The notes beneath the pieces were generated by a model. It did no database searches. It worked only from the letters and a program-made list of their open reading frames with translations, and was not told the origin of the DNA. DNA of 64,000 nucleotides from Iphinoe sp. HA4291-MV1 (lineage in GTDB: Bacteria > Cyanobacteriota > Cyanobacteriia > Cyanobacteriales > Nostocaceae): NCBI GenBank assembly GCA_019359415.1, contig JAHHHH010000005.1:95288-159287 (forward strand), in the 5' to 3' direction. Shown one piece after another: positions 56,074 through 64,000 of the stretch. Made by a program: the position numbers and the translations under genes. Positions within the stretch are counted from its first letter, which is position 1, and every line of letters starts with the position of its first letter.

Positions 56074-56307
56074 ATGCCCAAGAATTAGCAATCTTTGTCT
56101 ACTGAAGCATTTGTAAAATATGTAGTATTTCATATGAGTGTAATTACTCAACCCCAGTATCCAGAGAAAGCTTGCAAGGGCGATCGCTCCATTCCTCCCT
56201 TGACAAATAAATTTTTGTAACAATCAACAGCAGTTTGTGTAAAAGTCGCGCTTTCTAGCTGAGAAATATAGAGTGCAACGGGCGTGCGATGACATTCGAG
56301 GTCTTTT

Positions 56308-56940
56308 ATGACTAACGACTCGAGAAAACAGCTAGATGTACAGCTTAAAGAATTAGCGCTCCTTGCTCAACGACACCCACAAGCAACTAAGGAGCGACGG
56401 ATGGCTTTAACACAGCTTCTCAATACCATTTGGCTGTCGGGAAAACTTTGTCGCCCATATAGTGGTCAATTTCAACTACTTTATGAAGATATTTATGAAG
56501 AAGCAGTACAAAGTCTATTCTTTTATATTTGTCGAGATGACAATATTAGCAAATATGACTCAGAACGGGGCGAAGTTATAACTTGGGTGAATATGCTACT
56601 CACTAAACGCTTTTTTCCAGAGGCTATACCTGTAATTGTAGGACAAGAAAATGAAATAAGTTTAGACAAGTCTCATATAGAAAATATTTCATCTTCTGAA
56701 TCTATATCTTTGTATGAACAAATCATTCAATTTATAGAAGATGACCCAGAAAGAATTTTTATCAAAGAACATATAAAAGGTCATCCAGAAGCAAATTTTC
56801 AAGCAATAGCGAGAAGAAGGTATTCTGGAGTTTCCTGGAAAGACATTTCAGCAGAATGGAAAATTGGAATATCATCATTACATAATTTTTTTCAACGATG
56901 TGTGAAAAAATTTGCTCCGACATTAAGAGAATATTTGTAG
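56308..56940 (+). CDS. Sigma-70-like factor of the CHAT-CHASE2 cluster
   Basis: 210 residues. The middle (YEDIYEEAVQSLFFYICRDD, SKYDSERGEVITWVNMLLTK) resembles sigma region 2. The C-terminal part (RRRYSGVSWKDISAEWKIGI, SSLHNFFQRCVKKFAPTLRE) resembles the region 4 helix-turn-helix. It has no region 1 or 3. Genes of this type commonly precede DUF1822 and CHASE2 genes in cyanobacteria. It begins the cluster at 56308, 34 bp upstream of DUF1822. Whether it truly directs RNA polymerase is not known. Confidence 0.7.
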   Translation: MTNDSRKQLDVQLKELALLAQRHPQATKERRMALTQLLNTIWLSGKLCRPYSGQFQLLYEDIYEEAVQSLFFYICRDDNISKYDSERGEVITWVNMLLTKRFFPEAIPVIVGQENEISLDKSHIENISSSESISLYEQIIQFIEDDPERIFIKEHIKGHPEANFQAIARRRYSGVSWKDISAEWKIGISSLHNFFQRCVKKFAPTLREYL

Positions 56941-56974
56941 ATTTCATATGAGTTAACCGGGTGGTCAAAAAATT

Positions 56975-57937
56975 ATGAGCAACCAAACACGTTTTCTAAC
57001 ATTTTCAGGACCGATATCTCCAGATGCAAGACGGCGAGCAGAACAGTTGTGTAGACAACAAGCCACGCCGGAAAAAGGCGAACAAGTTCGTCTCAATACT
57101 TTATCTGTATCTTTTGTGAATTCATATCTACAATGCATGGGGTTCGAGACAGACTTAGAAGCGAGTGAGAGTTGGAACCCACTGCAGCATCTACTTATGG
57201 ACGTAGCTGATTTGTCGCTAAAAAATTTAGGCTCCTTAGAATGTCGTCCGGTGTTGTCAGGAGAACAGTTTGTCTATGTGCCACCCGAAGCACAGTCAAA
57301 CCGAATTGGCTATGTGGCTGTGCAGATTAGTCAATCATTTCGAGAGGCAAAGTTGCTGGGGTTTGTCAAGGAAGTATCAAATGATGTATTATCAATCAGT
57401 CAACTATATTCTTTAGAAGATTTACTGGATGATTTAGAATATCTCACTCAATTAAATACAGCCAAATTAGCTGATGATTCGCTCACAATCAATAATAATT
57501 TGGTGAAATTAACGCAATGGTTTGAGAATATTTTTGATGCAGGCTGGCAAGAAATTGAAGCTCTCTTACGCACTCAACCAACCTATGTAGCTAGTAGCCT
57601 TAGAAGTGCTAAGGGCGATTTAGTTAGCAGGAGCAAGTTGATTGATTTGGAAAAACATTTGACCCAGCAAGCGGTCGTTCTAGTCGTTAGTCTCACTCCA
57701 AACAATGAGCAGGAAATGGACATTATTGTGGAAGTACATCCCACAAGCGAAGAAAATTATTTGCCACCAAATCTCCATTTGATATTGTTGGATTGTGATG
57801 GAGCATCTGTCATGGAAGCTCAAACTAGAAGCACTAATAAGAATATTCAATTGCAGTTTAGTGGTGAAGTGGGAGAACGTTTCAGTGTTAAACTTGCTCT
57901 GGAGGATGTCAGCACTATAGAAAATTTTGTCATCTGA
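56975..57937 (+). CDS. DUF1822 family protein
   Basis: 320 residues, soluble. Family signs: RLNTLSVSFVNSYLQCMGFE, DVADLSLKNLGSLECRPVLS and NRIGYVAVQISQSFREAKLL GF. The C-terminal third is beta-rich and may be an immunoglobulin-like or ligand-binding domain. Function is unknown. It sits between the sigma-like gene and the CHAT-CHASE2 gene, in the place an anti-sigma factor or protease substrate might occupy; that is inference. The next gene starts 22 bp after its stop. Confidence 0.88.
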   Translation: MSNQTRFLTFSGPISPDARRRAEQLCRQQATPEKGEQVRLNTLSVSFVNSYLQCMGFETDLEASESWNPLQHLLMDVADLSLKNLGSLECRPVLSGEQFVYVPPEAQSNRIGYVAVQISQSFREAKLLGFVKEVSNDVLSISQLYSLEDLLDDLEYLTQLNTAKLADDSLTINNNLVKLTQWFENIFDAGWQEIEALLRTQPTYVASSLRSAKGDLVSRSKLIDLEKHLTQQAVVLVVSLTPNNEQEMDIIVEVHPTSEENYLPPNLHLILLDCDGASVMEAQTRSTNKNIQLQFSGEVGERFSVKLALEDVSTIENFVI

Positions 57938-57959
57938 AGCGAATACAGGAGTTCTGCCA

Positions 57960-60317
57960 ATGAGAAAGTTAGTTGTCCTGAAGCTAGATGGCGATTTAGA
58001 GGTGGGGGTGCGGGTGACGCTGGAGATTGGGGAAGAGGGCTTTCGCCCCAGTACAGAAATCTCTGGACAACTACCTCCGAATTCAGACATGATAACAGCA
58101 ATTGACCAGTGGCGGTCAAACTATTGCAGTCTGGGGAATGCCCGCATCAAAGCCAAAAAAATTGTTTACGATGGTTCCATTAGCCAGTGGCGCTCCGATT
58201 GCCAAAACTCAGCTAAAGAGTTGCGTAAGCACCTGAATAACTGGTTGCTGGCAGAGTCTTTTCGTCCTGTGCGGGAAAAATGGCTCAAACACTTAATGCC
58301 AGAGGACGAAGTGCGGGTGTTGATTCGCACTCCTTGTTTGCAGCTCAAGAAACTTCCTTGGCATTTGTGGGATTTGGTGGATCAGGATTATCGCAAAGCT
58401 GAAGTCGCTCTAAGTGTTCTAGAATCAGAACCAGTGGCACCTGCATCGCAGACATCTGCCCAGAGAAAGAAAATTAGAATTTTAGCGATTTTGGGCGATA
58501 GTGACGGTATTGATGTGAAGCAAGACCGCCAGTTACTAGAAAAATTACCAGGTGTCGTTACAACTTTTTTGGTGCAGCCCCAACGTTCAGACATCAACGA
58601 CGAGTTGTGGAAACAACCCTGGAATATCTTATTTTTCGCTGGTCATAGCAAAAGCGAGGGTGACACTGGTTGTATCTATATTAATGAGACAGATAGCTTA
58701 ACAATTGCCGAACTCAGGTATGCCCTGAGAAATGCTGTTGCCAACGGGTTGCAATTAGCAATTTTCAACTCCTGTGATGGATTGGGATTAGCAAAAGAAC
58801 TACAAGATTTGCAGATTCCGCAAATTATTGTCATGCGGGAGCCAGTGCCAGACTTAGTGGCTCAACAATTTTTAAAGTATTTTCTGGAGGCTTTTTCCTC
58901 AGGAGCGTCTATATATGCTGCCCTTCGCACCGCCAGAGAAAGGCTCGAAGGAATAGAAAAGGAATATCCAGGTGCTACTTGGTTACCAGTCATTTGCGAA
59001 CACCCTACTGTAGTGTCGATGATTTGGTCAAAGCCCCAATGGTTTTTAAATACTCGCCGCCTGGGAAGCTTGCTACTTTTGAGCATGTTGGTAACTGCTG
59101 GTGTACTAGGGATAAGATACGAAGGAGGATTGCAAACATGGGAATTGCTCTCTTATGACAGACTTATGCGATCGCCCTTGGCGGCTCCTGAAGGAGCATC
59201 GCGTCCACAGGAAAAGCAAGATTCGCGCCTGTTGATAGTCACTGTCAGCGAAGATGATTTGAAACTAAAAGAACAGCAACAAGGAAAAGGGTCGCTCTCA
59301 AATATAGCACTAGCCCAACTTCTGGAAAAACTTGCACCCCTCCAACCAAGAGCTATTGGCTTGGATATCTATCATGATGAGCCATTACAACCCAAGCAAG
59401 CTTCTTTAGCGACTCGGTTGAAAACTGATGACAAATTCTTTGCGATTTGTAAAGTGAGCGATCGCACTAAAAATCATCCAGGAACTCCACCTCCACAGGA
59501 GGTTCCGCCAGAACGTCAAGGATTTAGTGATGTTGTCCCAGACTCAGACGGCATTGTGCGTCGTCATCTATTGGCAATGCAACCAGCAGATCCAACATCC
59601 CCTTGTACTGCACGCTACGCCCTTAATGCCCAACTGGCATTCCATTACTTGGAGAAGGAGGGTATTTATCCCAAGTATACTCCCAGAGGGGATTTGCAGT
59701 TAGGCAAAGTTGTTTTGAAGCGATTGCAGTCTCATATGGGCGGCTATCAACAAGTAGATACAGGGGGTTATCAAATATTGCTCAATTACCGCTCTAACCT
59801 TGGTTCTCCTTTAGAAATTGCCCCAACAGTCACGCTCACAGATGTTCTTAGGGGTAAGGTTAACCCTGAACAAGTCAAAGACCGAATTGTCCTTATTGGT
59901 ACCACTGCCCCAAGCTTCCGTGATTATAGTCTTACCCCCTACATAACTGAGCAGGGTTTTTCCCAGGAAATACCAGGAGTCATTCTGCAAGCACAGATGG
60001 TGAGTCAAATCATAAGTGCAGTGAAAGATGGACGACCTTTATTATTAATTTTACCTGTTTGGGGCGAAGTGTTATGGATTTGGGGTTGGTCTTTTGTTGG
60101 AGGAGCAATTGCTTGGCGTTATCAGTCGGGACGACATCTCATACTAGCAGGTGGAGGCGCAATCGGCGTTTTATACATTCTTTGCTTAATTCTGTTTTGC
60201 TCTGGTATTTGGGTTCCCCTGGTTCCGTCAGCTTTAGTTTTAGTAGTTACTGGCGGTACAGTGGCGGTTTACTTTACTTCACAACACAGTCAGCGACAAC
60301 TAATTTCTACAACTTGA
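57960..60317 (+). CDS. CHAT protease-CHASE2 membrane sensor
   Basis: 785 residues from the ATG at 57960, with AGGAG 8 nt upstream; a TTG at 57927 is less likely. After a ~160-residue N-terminal domain, a CHAT (caspase-like) domain has His229 in NILFFAGHSKSE and Cys272 in AIFNSCDGLGLAKEL. A membrane helix lies near 370-390 (SLLLLSMLVTAGVLGI), then an extracytoplasmic CHASE2 domain (QTWELLSYDRLM, AIGLDIYHDEP, VVPDSDGIVRRH), and two or three C-terminal helices. A small repeat (LAAPEGASRPQ) separates the helix from CHASE2. An outside-in signalling protease is inferred. Confidence 0.9.
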   Translation: MRKLVVLKLDGDLEVGVRVTLEIGEEGFRPSTEISGQLPPNSDMITAIDQWRSNYCSLGNARIKAKKIVYDGSISQWRSDCQNSAKELRKHLNNWLLAESFRPVREKWLKHLMPEDEVRVLIRTPCLQLKKLPWHLWDLVDQDYRKAEVALSVLESEPVAPASQTSAQRKKIRILAILGDSDGIDVKQDRQLLEKLPGVVTTFLVQPQRSDINDELWKQPWNILFFAGHSKSEGDTGCIYINETDSLTIAELRYALRNAVANGLQLAIFNSCDGLGLAKELQDLQIPQIIVMREPVPDLVAQQFLKYFLEAFSSGASIYAALRTARERLEGIEKEYPGATWLPVICEHPTVVSMIWSKPQWFLNTRRLGSLLLLSMLVTAGVLGIRYEGGLQTWELLSYDRLMRSPLAAPEGASRPQEKQDSRLLIVTVSEDDLKLKEQQQGKGSLSNIALAQLLEKLAPLQPRAIGLDIYHDEPLQPKQASLATRLKTDDKFFAICKVSDRTKNHPGTPPPQEVPPERQGFSDVVPDSDGIVRRHLLAMQPADPTSPCTARYALNAQLAFHYLEKEGIYPKYTPRGDLQLGKVVLKRLQSHMGGYQQVDTGGYQILLNYRSNLGSPLEIAPTVTLTDVLRGKVNPEQVKDRIVLIGTTAPSFRDYSLTPYITEQGFSQEIPGVILQAQMVSQIISAVKDGRPLLLILPVWGEVLWIWGWSFVGGAIAWRYQSGRHLILAGGGAIGVLYILCLILFCSGIWVPLVPSALVLVVTGGTVAVYFTSQHSQRQLISTT

Positions 60318-60330
60318 GGCATAAATAAAG

Positions 60331-61128
60331 ATGAAATTATCTGTGCAAAAGATTCAACTCTCCCTCGCCATCAGTTTTTTAACACTTATCAATTTAACAC
60401 TCTTTAGCTGTACACAAGTGCAGGCACAGCTTAGAAACCCCAAGGGACAATTAAACCAATCATTGATTTTCGCTGCGCCGCCCCCACCACCAGACATCGG
60501 GGAACCAGGTAAGCGAGCGGAAGCAGGTAGCCGTGGTTGTGGAGGAGACGTGAATAAGTCTCTGACTTCTGTTTCTCAAAAGCGGCTCACAGCCTTAGTC
60601 CCTGTTTATTCAAAGTCAGAATTAGTGTTTGCAACAACGATTGCCGAGCATCCTAGTTTCTGGTTCTATGTTCCTTATTCCTCGTCCTTTGCGTATGGAG
60701 AATTTGTGCTAGAAGATGAAGCACAAAATCAGAATATATACAAAGTTGCTTTGACGGGGACACCAGGAGTGATTAGCCTGAGCTTGCCATCAAAAGCAGC
60801 ACCTCTGGAGATTGGCAAGAGGTATCGTTGGTATTTTAACATCTACTGTCAGAAGGATAATCAAATTATTGCTGATGTTGAAGGGTATGTAAAACGGGAG
60901 CAACTGAACTCTGCCCTGAAAACTCAATTAGAAAAAGCGACACCTAGTCAGCGCGTAGCCCTTTATGGAACTAATGGAATTTGGTATGAGGCGCTGAGCG
61001 CTGCTAGTACACTGCGTCGTACTAATGGGCAAGGGACTTCTTGGGCGGCGCTGTTGCAATCTGTTGGTTTGAATGATTTTGCAACTGAATCAAAAGTGGA
61101 GTGCTGCAACCTAGAGAGTCAGCAGTGA
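60331..61128 (+). CDS. DUF928 secreted protein
   Basis: 265 residues. A signal peptide (LAISFLTLINLTLF) ends near VQAQ; a Cys just before it (FSC) makes a lipoprotein conceivable but atypical. The mature protein has LTALVPVYSKSELVFATTIA, FWFYVPYSSSFAYGEFVLED and ALYGTNGIWYEALSAASTLR, the DUF928 pattern. Function unknown. It follows the CHAT-CHASE2 gene by 13 bp and so belongs to the same operon. Confidence 0.9.
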   Translation: MKLSVQKIQLSLAISFLTLINLTLFSCTQVQAQLRNPKGQLNQSLIFAAPPPPPDIGEPGKRAEAGSRGCGGDVNKSLTSVSQKRLTALVPVYSKSELVFATTIAEHPSFWFYVPYSSSFAYGEFVLEDEAQNQNIYKVALTGTPGVISLSLPSKAAPLEIGKRYRWYFNIYCQKDNQIIADVEGYVKREQLNSALKTQLEKATPSQRVALYGTNGIWYEALSAASTLRRTNGQGTSWAALLQSVGLNDFATESKVECCNLESQQ

Positions 61129-61137
61129 AGTTCAATG

Positions 61138-63897
61138 CTAACTCGCTGTGCAACCTGGCTGGGTAAACCAAGGACTATGGGGCGTGGTGGTGGGAGAATT
61201 TGCTACGAGGACGACTTGCCCTTTTTCGTTTATTATCCAATCAGTAGCTTCTACAATGCGTTCTGGTACGGCGGTAGTTGTTTTGCTGGTAAAATTTGGA
61301 CTCTTGCGGTTATCACTGCTGGGATTGACTGTTATCAAATCTACTTGAACTGCATCAGTGTTGAGGGCTTCACCTGGGTTAGGGGGTAAGCCGCCGCGTC
61401 CAGTGATTGTAAATTGGCTCTTTGTGATAGAGCTACCCGCAGAGCAGCTTTGTGCTACTTGGGTATCAACTGGTACTGATGGCAAGTTGATTAAGGCGCT
61501 GTTGAGGTCAATATCGGGTGTGTTGATTTGCACGGTACCACTTAACTCCGGACTTCCCCCAGTGGCGGTGATGTCACTTGTTCTATCAGATGCCACATCT
61601 CGGAACTGTGTACCAAAGATACCAGTAGCATTGATTCGCACATTTCCGCCACGAAAGTTAGCAGAATTGGCGCTGATGTCACTATTTTTGAAAGCAACGA
61701 GGAAATCGGTGTCAATATTGATGTTGCCGCCGATGACGTTTTCTCCTGTTGCTTCAGTTTTGATGTTGCTATTGCGGCTCATTATTAAATTTTGTGAGTT
61801 AATGTTAATTGTCGCCTGTTCCCTATTCGGGTCAACTTTAGCGCTGCGTGTATTGGCGGTGAGTAAGGCATTGTTGTTTAAACGGATAGAGCGAGCATTT
61901 ACTGTCATGTTGCCTGCGGTTCCTGTTCCGAGACTCTGCACGGTTACTGCAGCCCCATCTCGCACTAGCAAGGTATTAGTTTTGATCGTTAAATCTCCCG
62001 CATCCCCTGTTGAATTTGGCTGTGCAGAAGCTAACAAGCCACTGACAAACTGAGGATCAGCACTTGTACCAATCAGTTGCACATCCTGGGCATTAACTTT
62101 CAAATTCCCTCCTTTGCCTGCACCAAATGTATTAGTACCCACCTGTGCCCCATCCCGCACTAGCAAGGTATTAGTTCTGACCGTAAGATCTCCCGCATCC
62201 CCTGTTGAATTTGGCTGTGCAGAAGCAGCCAACTTACTGCCAACCCGATTATCAGCGCTTTTACCAATGATTTGCACATCTTGGGCATCAACCCTCAAAT
62301 TTCCCCCTTTGCCTGTACCAAATGTAATAGTACTCACCTGTGCCCCATCCCGCACTAGCAAGGTATTAGTTCTGATCGTCAAATCTCCCGCATCCCCTGT
62401 TGAGTTTCGCCCTGCAGAAGCAGCCAACTGACTGCCAACCCGATTATCAGCACTTGTACCAATCAGTTGCACATTTTGGGCATCAACCCTCAAATTTCCC
62501 CCTTTGCCTGCACCAAATGTACCGACACTGATAAATGCCCCATTCTGAATCAGTAATTCGCCAGTTTTAATTGTTAAGTCCCCCGCATCCCCGGTTGCAC
62601 CTCGGTCAGCTTGGCTACTCAAGCTGCTGGCAGACCGACGGTTAGCAGATTCACCAATCAACTGCACTTTGTCTGCTGTGACAGTCAAGTCTCCCGCCTT
62701 GCCATTACCAAATGTGGCAGTACCGACCTGTGCCCCATTCTGAATCAGCAATTCACCAGTATTAATCGTCAAGTCTCCCGCCTTGCCATTACCAAATGTG
62801 ACAGTACCAATCCGTGCCTCATCCTGAGTCAGCAATTTTGCAGTGTTAATCGTTAAGTCTCCCGCATTCCCGGTTGCGCCTGGGTAAGCGAAAGTAGCCA
62901 AGCTGCTAGCAATAGGAAGCTGACCATAGGTGGAGATACCAATTACCTCTATCAACTCAGTAGCGTTCACAACCATTGCTCCTCCAGGCTCTGCCAAGAG
63001 AGTACTTGCCTCTATCGTAGAACCATTGCTCAAGGTGACTCTCCTACCTACCACCTGTATATCACCGCCACCAGCACCACTGGCATCGACTGCCGCCTGT
63101 TGCGATAGTTGAATGTTCCCAAAGTTTTGCACGCCATCATAGCTTAAGGCAAAACCTTTATTTATGGGGGTGAGGCTGACTAGACCGTTTTCCGCCACAC
63201 TGCCCAATTCTATCCGTCCCCCGGCAGTTTTCAGCGTTGCCCCTTCTAAGCTGACATCACCACCAACCATTGCTAAGGTTTGATTCGGTTGCACCCGCAG
63301 CCCAGATGTAGTATCAATCAGTTCGGTTGTTGTTCTGATTCCTTGACCATCGCCCTGCACCTGAATCGAACCAGGATTTGCCCCGTATTGCAAGCCAATA
63401 GGAACACTGATAGTCAACAGAGATCTAGATTGAGGATTGGTAGCACTAAACTCGAAACCATCCGCAAACTTCAGACTACTCGCCGTACTGCCAACAAACG
63501 AACCACCAATATCCAACCGCGCATTTTGACCAAATATAATCCCGTTTGGATTTATCAGAAACAAGTTTGCAGTGCCGTTAGCACGAATCAACCCATTAAT
63601 CTCAGAGATAGACTTACCCGTTACTCTGCTAATTATGTTTTGAATATCAAGAGCATTATTAAATAAAGCAGCGCCGTTGGTGGGAACAGAGAAATCCCTA
63701 AAGCTGTGGAACAAATTACCACCGGCTTGCGTTCCTCCAGTAATAGTGCTGGTGTTACCCTCTGTTTGGACATTGGAATTATTAGGCAAAGTGCCATCTG
63801 GGGTAACTTGAGCGTGAGCACAATTTGCACTCCAAATGCTTGCACCACCTATCACAATCACTAAGAAAGCGCCCCAACGAGTCATCATCTCGGACAT
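61138..63897 (-). CDS. Filamentous-hemagglutinin N-terminal domain protein (TpsA-like)
   Basis: 919 residues from the ATG at 63897. A signal peptide is followed by the TPS secretion domain: GTQAGGNLFHSFRDFSVPTN, FLINPNGIIFGQNARLDIGG. The body is beta-helical with tandem units of about 65 residues (195 bp) between roughly 61950 and 62600 (TGDAGDLTIKTNTLLVRDGA, GKGGNLRVDAQDVQLIG). Such proteins are exported by a TpsB pore and act as adhesins or surface proteins. No TpsB gene is in the window. It is convergent with the DUF928 gene, 9 bp apart. Confidence 0.92.
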   Translation of the reverse strand: MSEMMTRWGAFLVIVIGGASIWSANCAHAQVTPDGTLPNNSNVQTEGNTSTITGGTQAGGNLFHSFRDFSVPTNGAALFNNALDIQNIISRVTGKSISEINGLIRANGTANLFLINPNGIIFGQNARLDIGGSFVGSTASSLKFADGFEFSATNPQSRSLLTISVPIGLQYGANPGSIQVQGDGQGIRTTTELIDTTSGLRVQPNQTLAMVGGDVSLEGATLKTAGGRIELGSVAENGLVSLTPINKGFALSYDGVQNFGNIQLSQQAAVDASGAGGGDIQVVGRRVTLSNGSTIEASTLLAEPGGAMVVNATELIEVIGISTYGQLPIASSLATFAYPGATGNAGDLTINTAKLLTQDEARIGTVTFGNGKAGDLTINTGELLIQNGAQVGTATFGNGKAGDLTVTADKVQLIGESANRRSASSLSSQADRGATGDAGDLTIKTGELLIQNGAFISVGTFGAGKGGNLRVDAQNVQLIGTSADNRVGSQLAASAGRNSTGDAGDLTIRTNTLLVRDGAQVSTITFGTGKGGNLRVDAQDVQIIGKSADNRVGSKLAASAQPNSTGDAGDLTVRTNTLLVRDGAQVGTNTFGAGKGGNLKVNAQDVQLIGTSADPQFVSGLLASAQPNSTGDAGDLTIKTNTLLVRDGAAVTVQSLGTGTAGNMTVNARSIRLNNNALLTANTRSAKVDPNREQATININSQNLIMSRNSNIKTEATGENVIGGNINIDTDFLVAFKNSDISANSANFRGGNVRINATGIFGTQFRDVASDRTSDITATGGSPELSGTVQINTPDIDLNSALINLPSVPVDTQVAQSCSAGSSITKSQFTITGRGGLPPNPGEALNTDAVQVDLITVNPSSDNRKSPNFTSKTTTAVPERIVEATDWIINEKGQVVLVANSPTTTPHSPWFTQPGCTAS
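61950..62600. repeat. 195-bp in-frame tandem repeats in the TpsA-like gene
   Basis: The marker gcactagcaaggtatta recurs at 61962, 62157 and 62352, exactly 195 bp apart, and a diverged unit follows near 62547. Period divides by three, giving 65-residue beta-helix units. Such arrays can expand or shrink by recombination. Confidence 0.85.
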
Positions 63898-64000
63898 TGC
63901 ATCCCCCAAAGGAAACAGCAGTTGCGGAACTTTGGTTATGTCACACCACAAATGTGGGTTTAGTGATGGTCAAAGTCTCCTCTGCCCAATTCTCAGTTTC

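Noticed and set aside
62114-62431. 105-residue plus-strand ORF opposite the TpsA-like gene
   Set aside because: It is antisense to the 195-bp repeats; its repetitive protein follows from them.
61950-62600. Regular 195-bp repeats, possible CRISPR-like array
   Set aside because: The repeats are in frame within a secreted beta-helical protein and the whole unit is conserved, with no spacers.

Overview
The window reads as a chromosomal segment of a filamentous cyanobacterium, probably of the Nostocales. Evidence: many HIP1 octamers (gcgatcgc), cyanobacteria-specific genes (ldpA, a Ycf45-type ATPase, DUF1822, DUF928, CHASE2/CHAT proteins), heptanucleotide tandem repeats, many small palindromic repeats, and much IS110, IS630 and IS200/IS605 debris. 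The genus cannot be fixed from sequence alone. No rRNA, tRNA or CRISPR array was seen.

Layout. 0-6 kb (minus strand): a SprT-like metalloprotease running off the left edge, a 176-bp MITE, and a peptide export locus (double-glycine precursor, C39 peptidase ABC exporter, HlyD adaptor). 6.5-13.4 kb: circadian-input protein LdpA, a Ycf45/R3H ATPase, a heme-binding DUF3365-HAMP sensor convergent with a Ser/Thr kinase, and AroF. 13.4-17.3 kb: a mobile-DNA zone with nested palindromic elements (two with target-site duplications), a small peptidoglycan-binding protein, two truncated IS110 elements head to tail, and an IS605-type end. 17.3-23 kb: an OB-like membrane-anchored protein, a PrmA-type methyltransferase, a TerC/SPFH/CadD-like membrane operon and a secreted protein. 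23.4-28.2 kb: a sulfone-sulfur cluster (SfnG, SfnB, a decayed DUF1326 gene with its DUF2182 partner, and a second SfnB/DszC-like flavoprotein). 28.4-32.4 kb: M23 peptidase, FtsH, FMN reductase. 32.4-43.1 kb: decayed transposons interspersed with EgtD, an EamA transporter, a Rieske oxygenase and a 2OG-Fe(II) oxygenase. 43.4-53.5 kb: a ferrochelatase-like protein with a natural His6 tail, an MFS carrier, acetolactate synthase with an added zinc ribbon, and a MacAB-like exporter. 53.6-56.1 kb: membrane protein, rhodanese, LuxR-type regulator. 56.3-64 kb: a sigma-like protein, DUF1822, a CHAT-CHASE2 protein and DUF928, convergent with a hemagglutinin-type secreted protein.

Most promising systems. 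(1) The 56.3-64 kb cluster joins a caspase-like CHAT domain with intact His/Cys, a membrane CHASE2 sensor and a sigma-like factor. The layout recalls protease-regulated sigma pathways such as type III-E Craspase. (2) Several kinds of very small mobile DNA: a MITE with 6-bp target duplications, nested palindromes with 9-10-bp duplications, and a hairpin family with conserved core but variable self-complementary outer arms. Some small repeats have entered coding sequence in frame. (3) A conserved non-coding block 5' of two diverged IS110 genes, a candidate bridge RNA. (4) A cysteine-free double-glycine peptide beside its C39 exporter.
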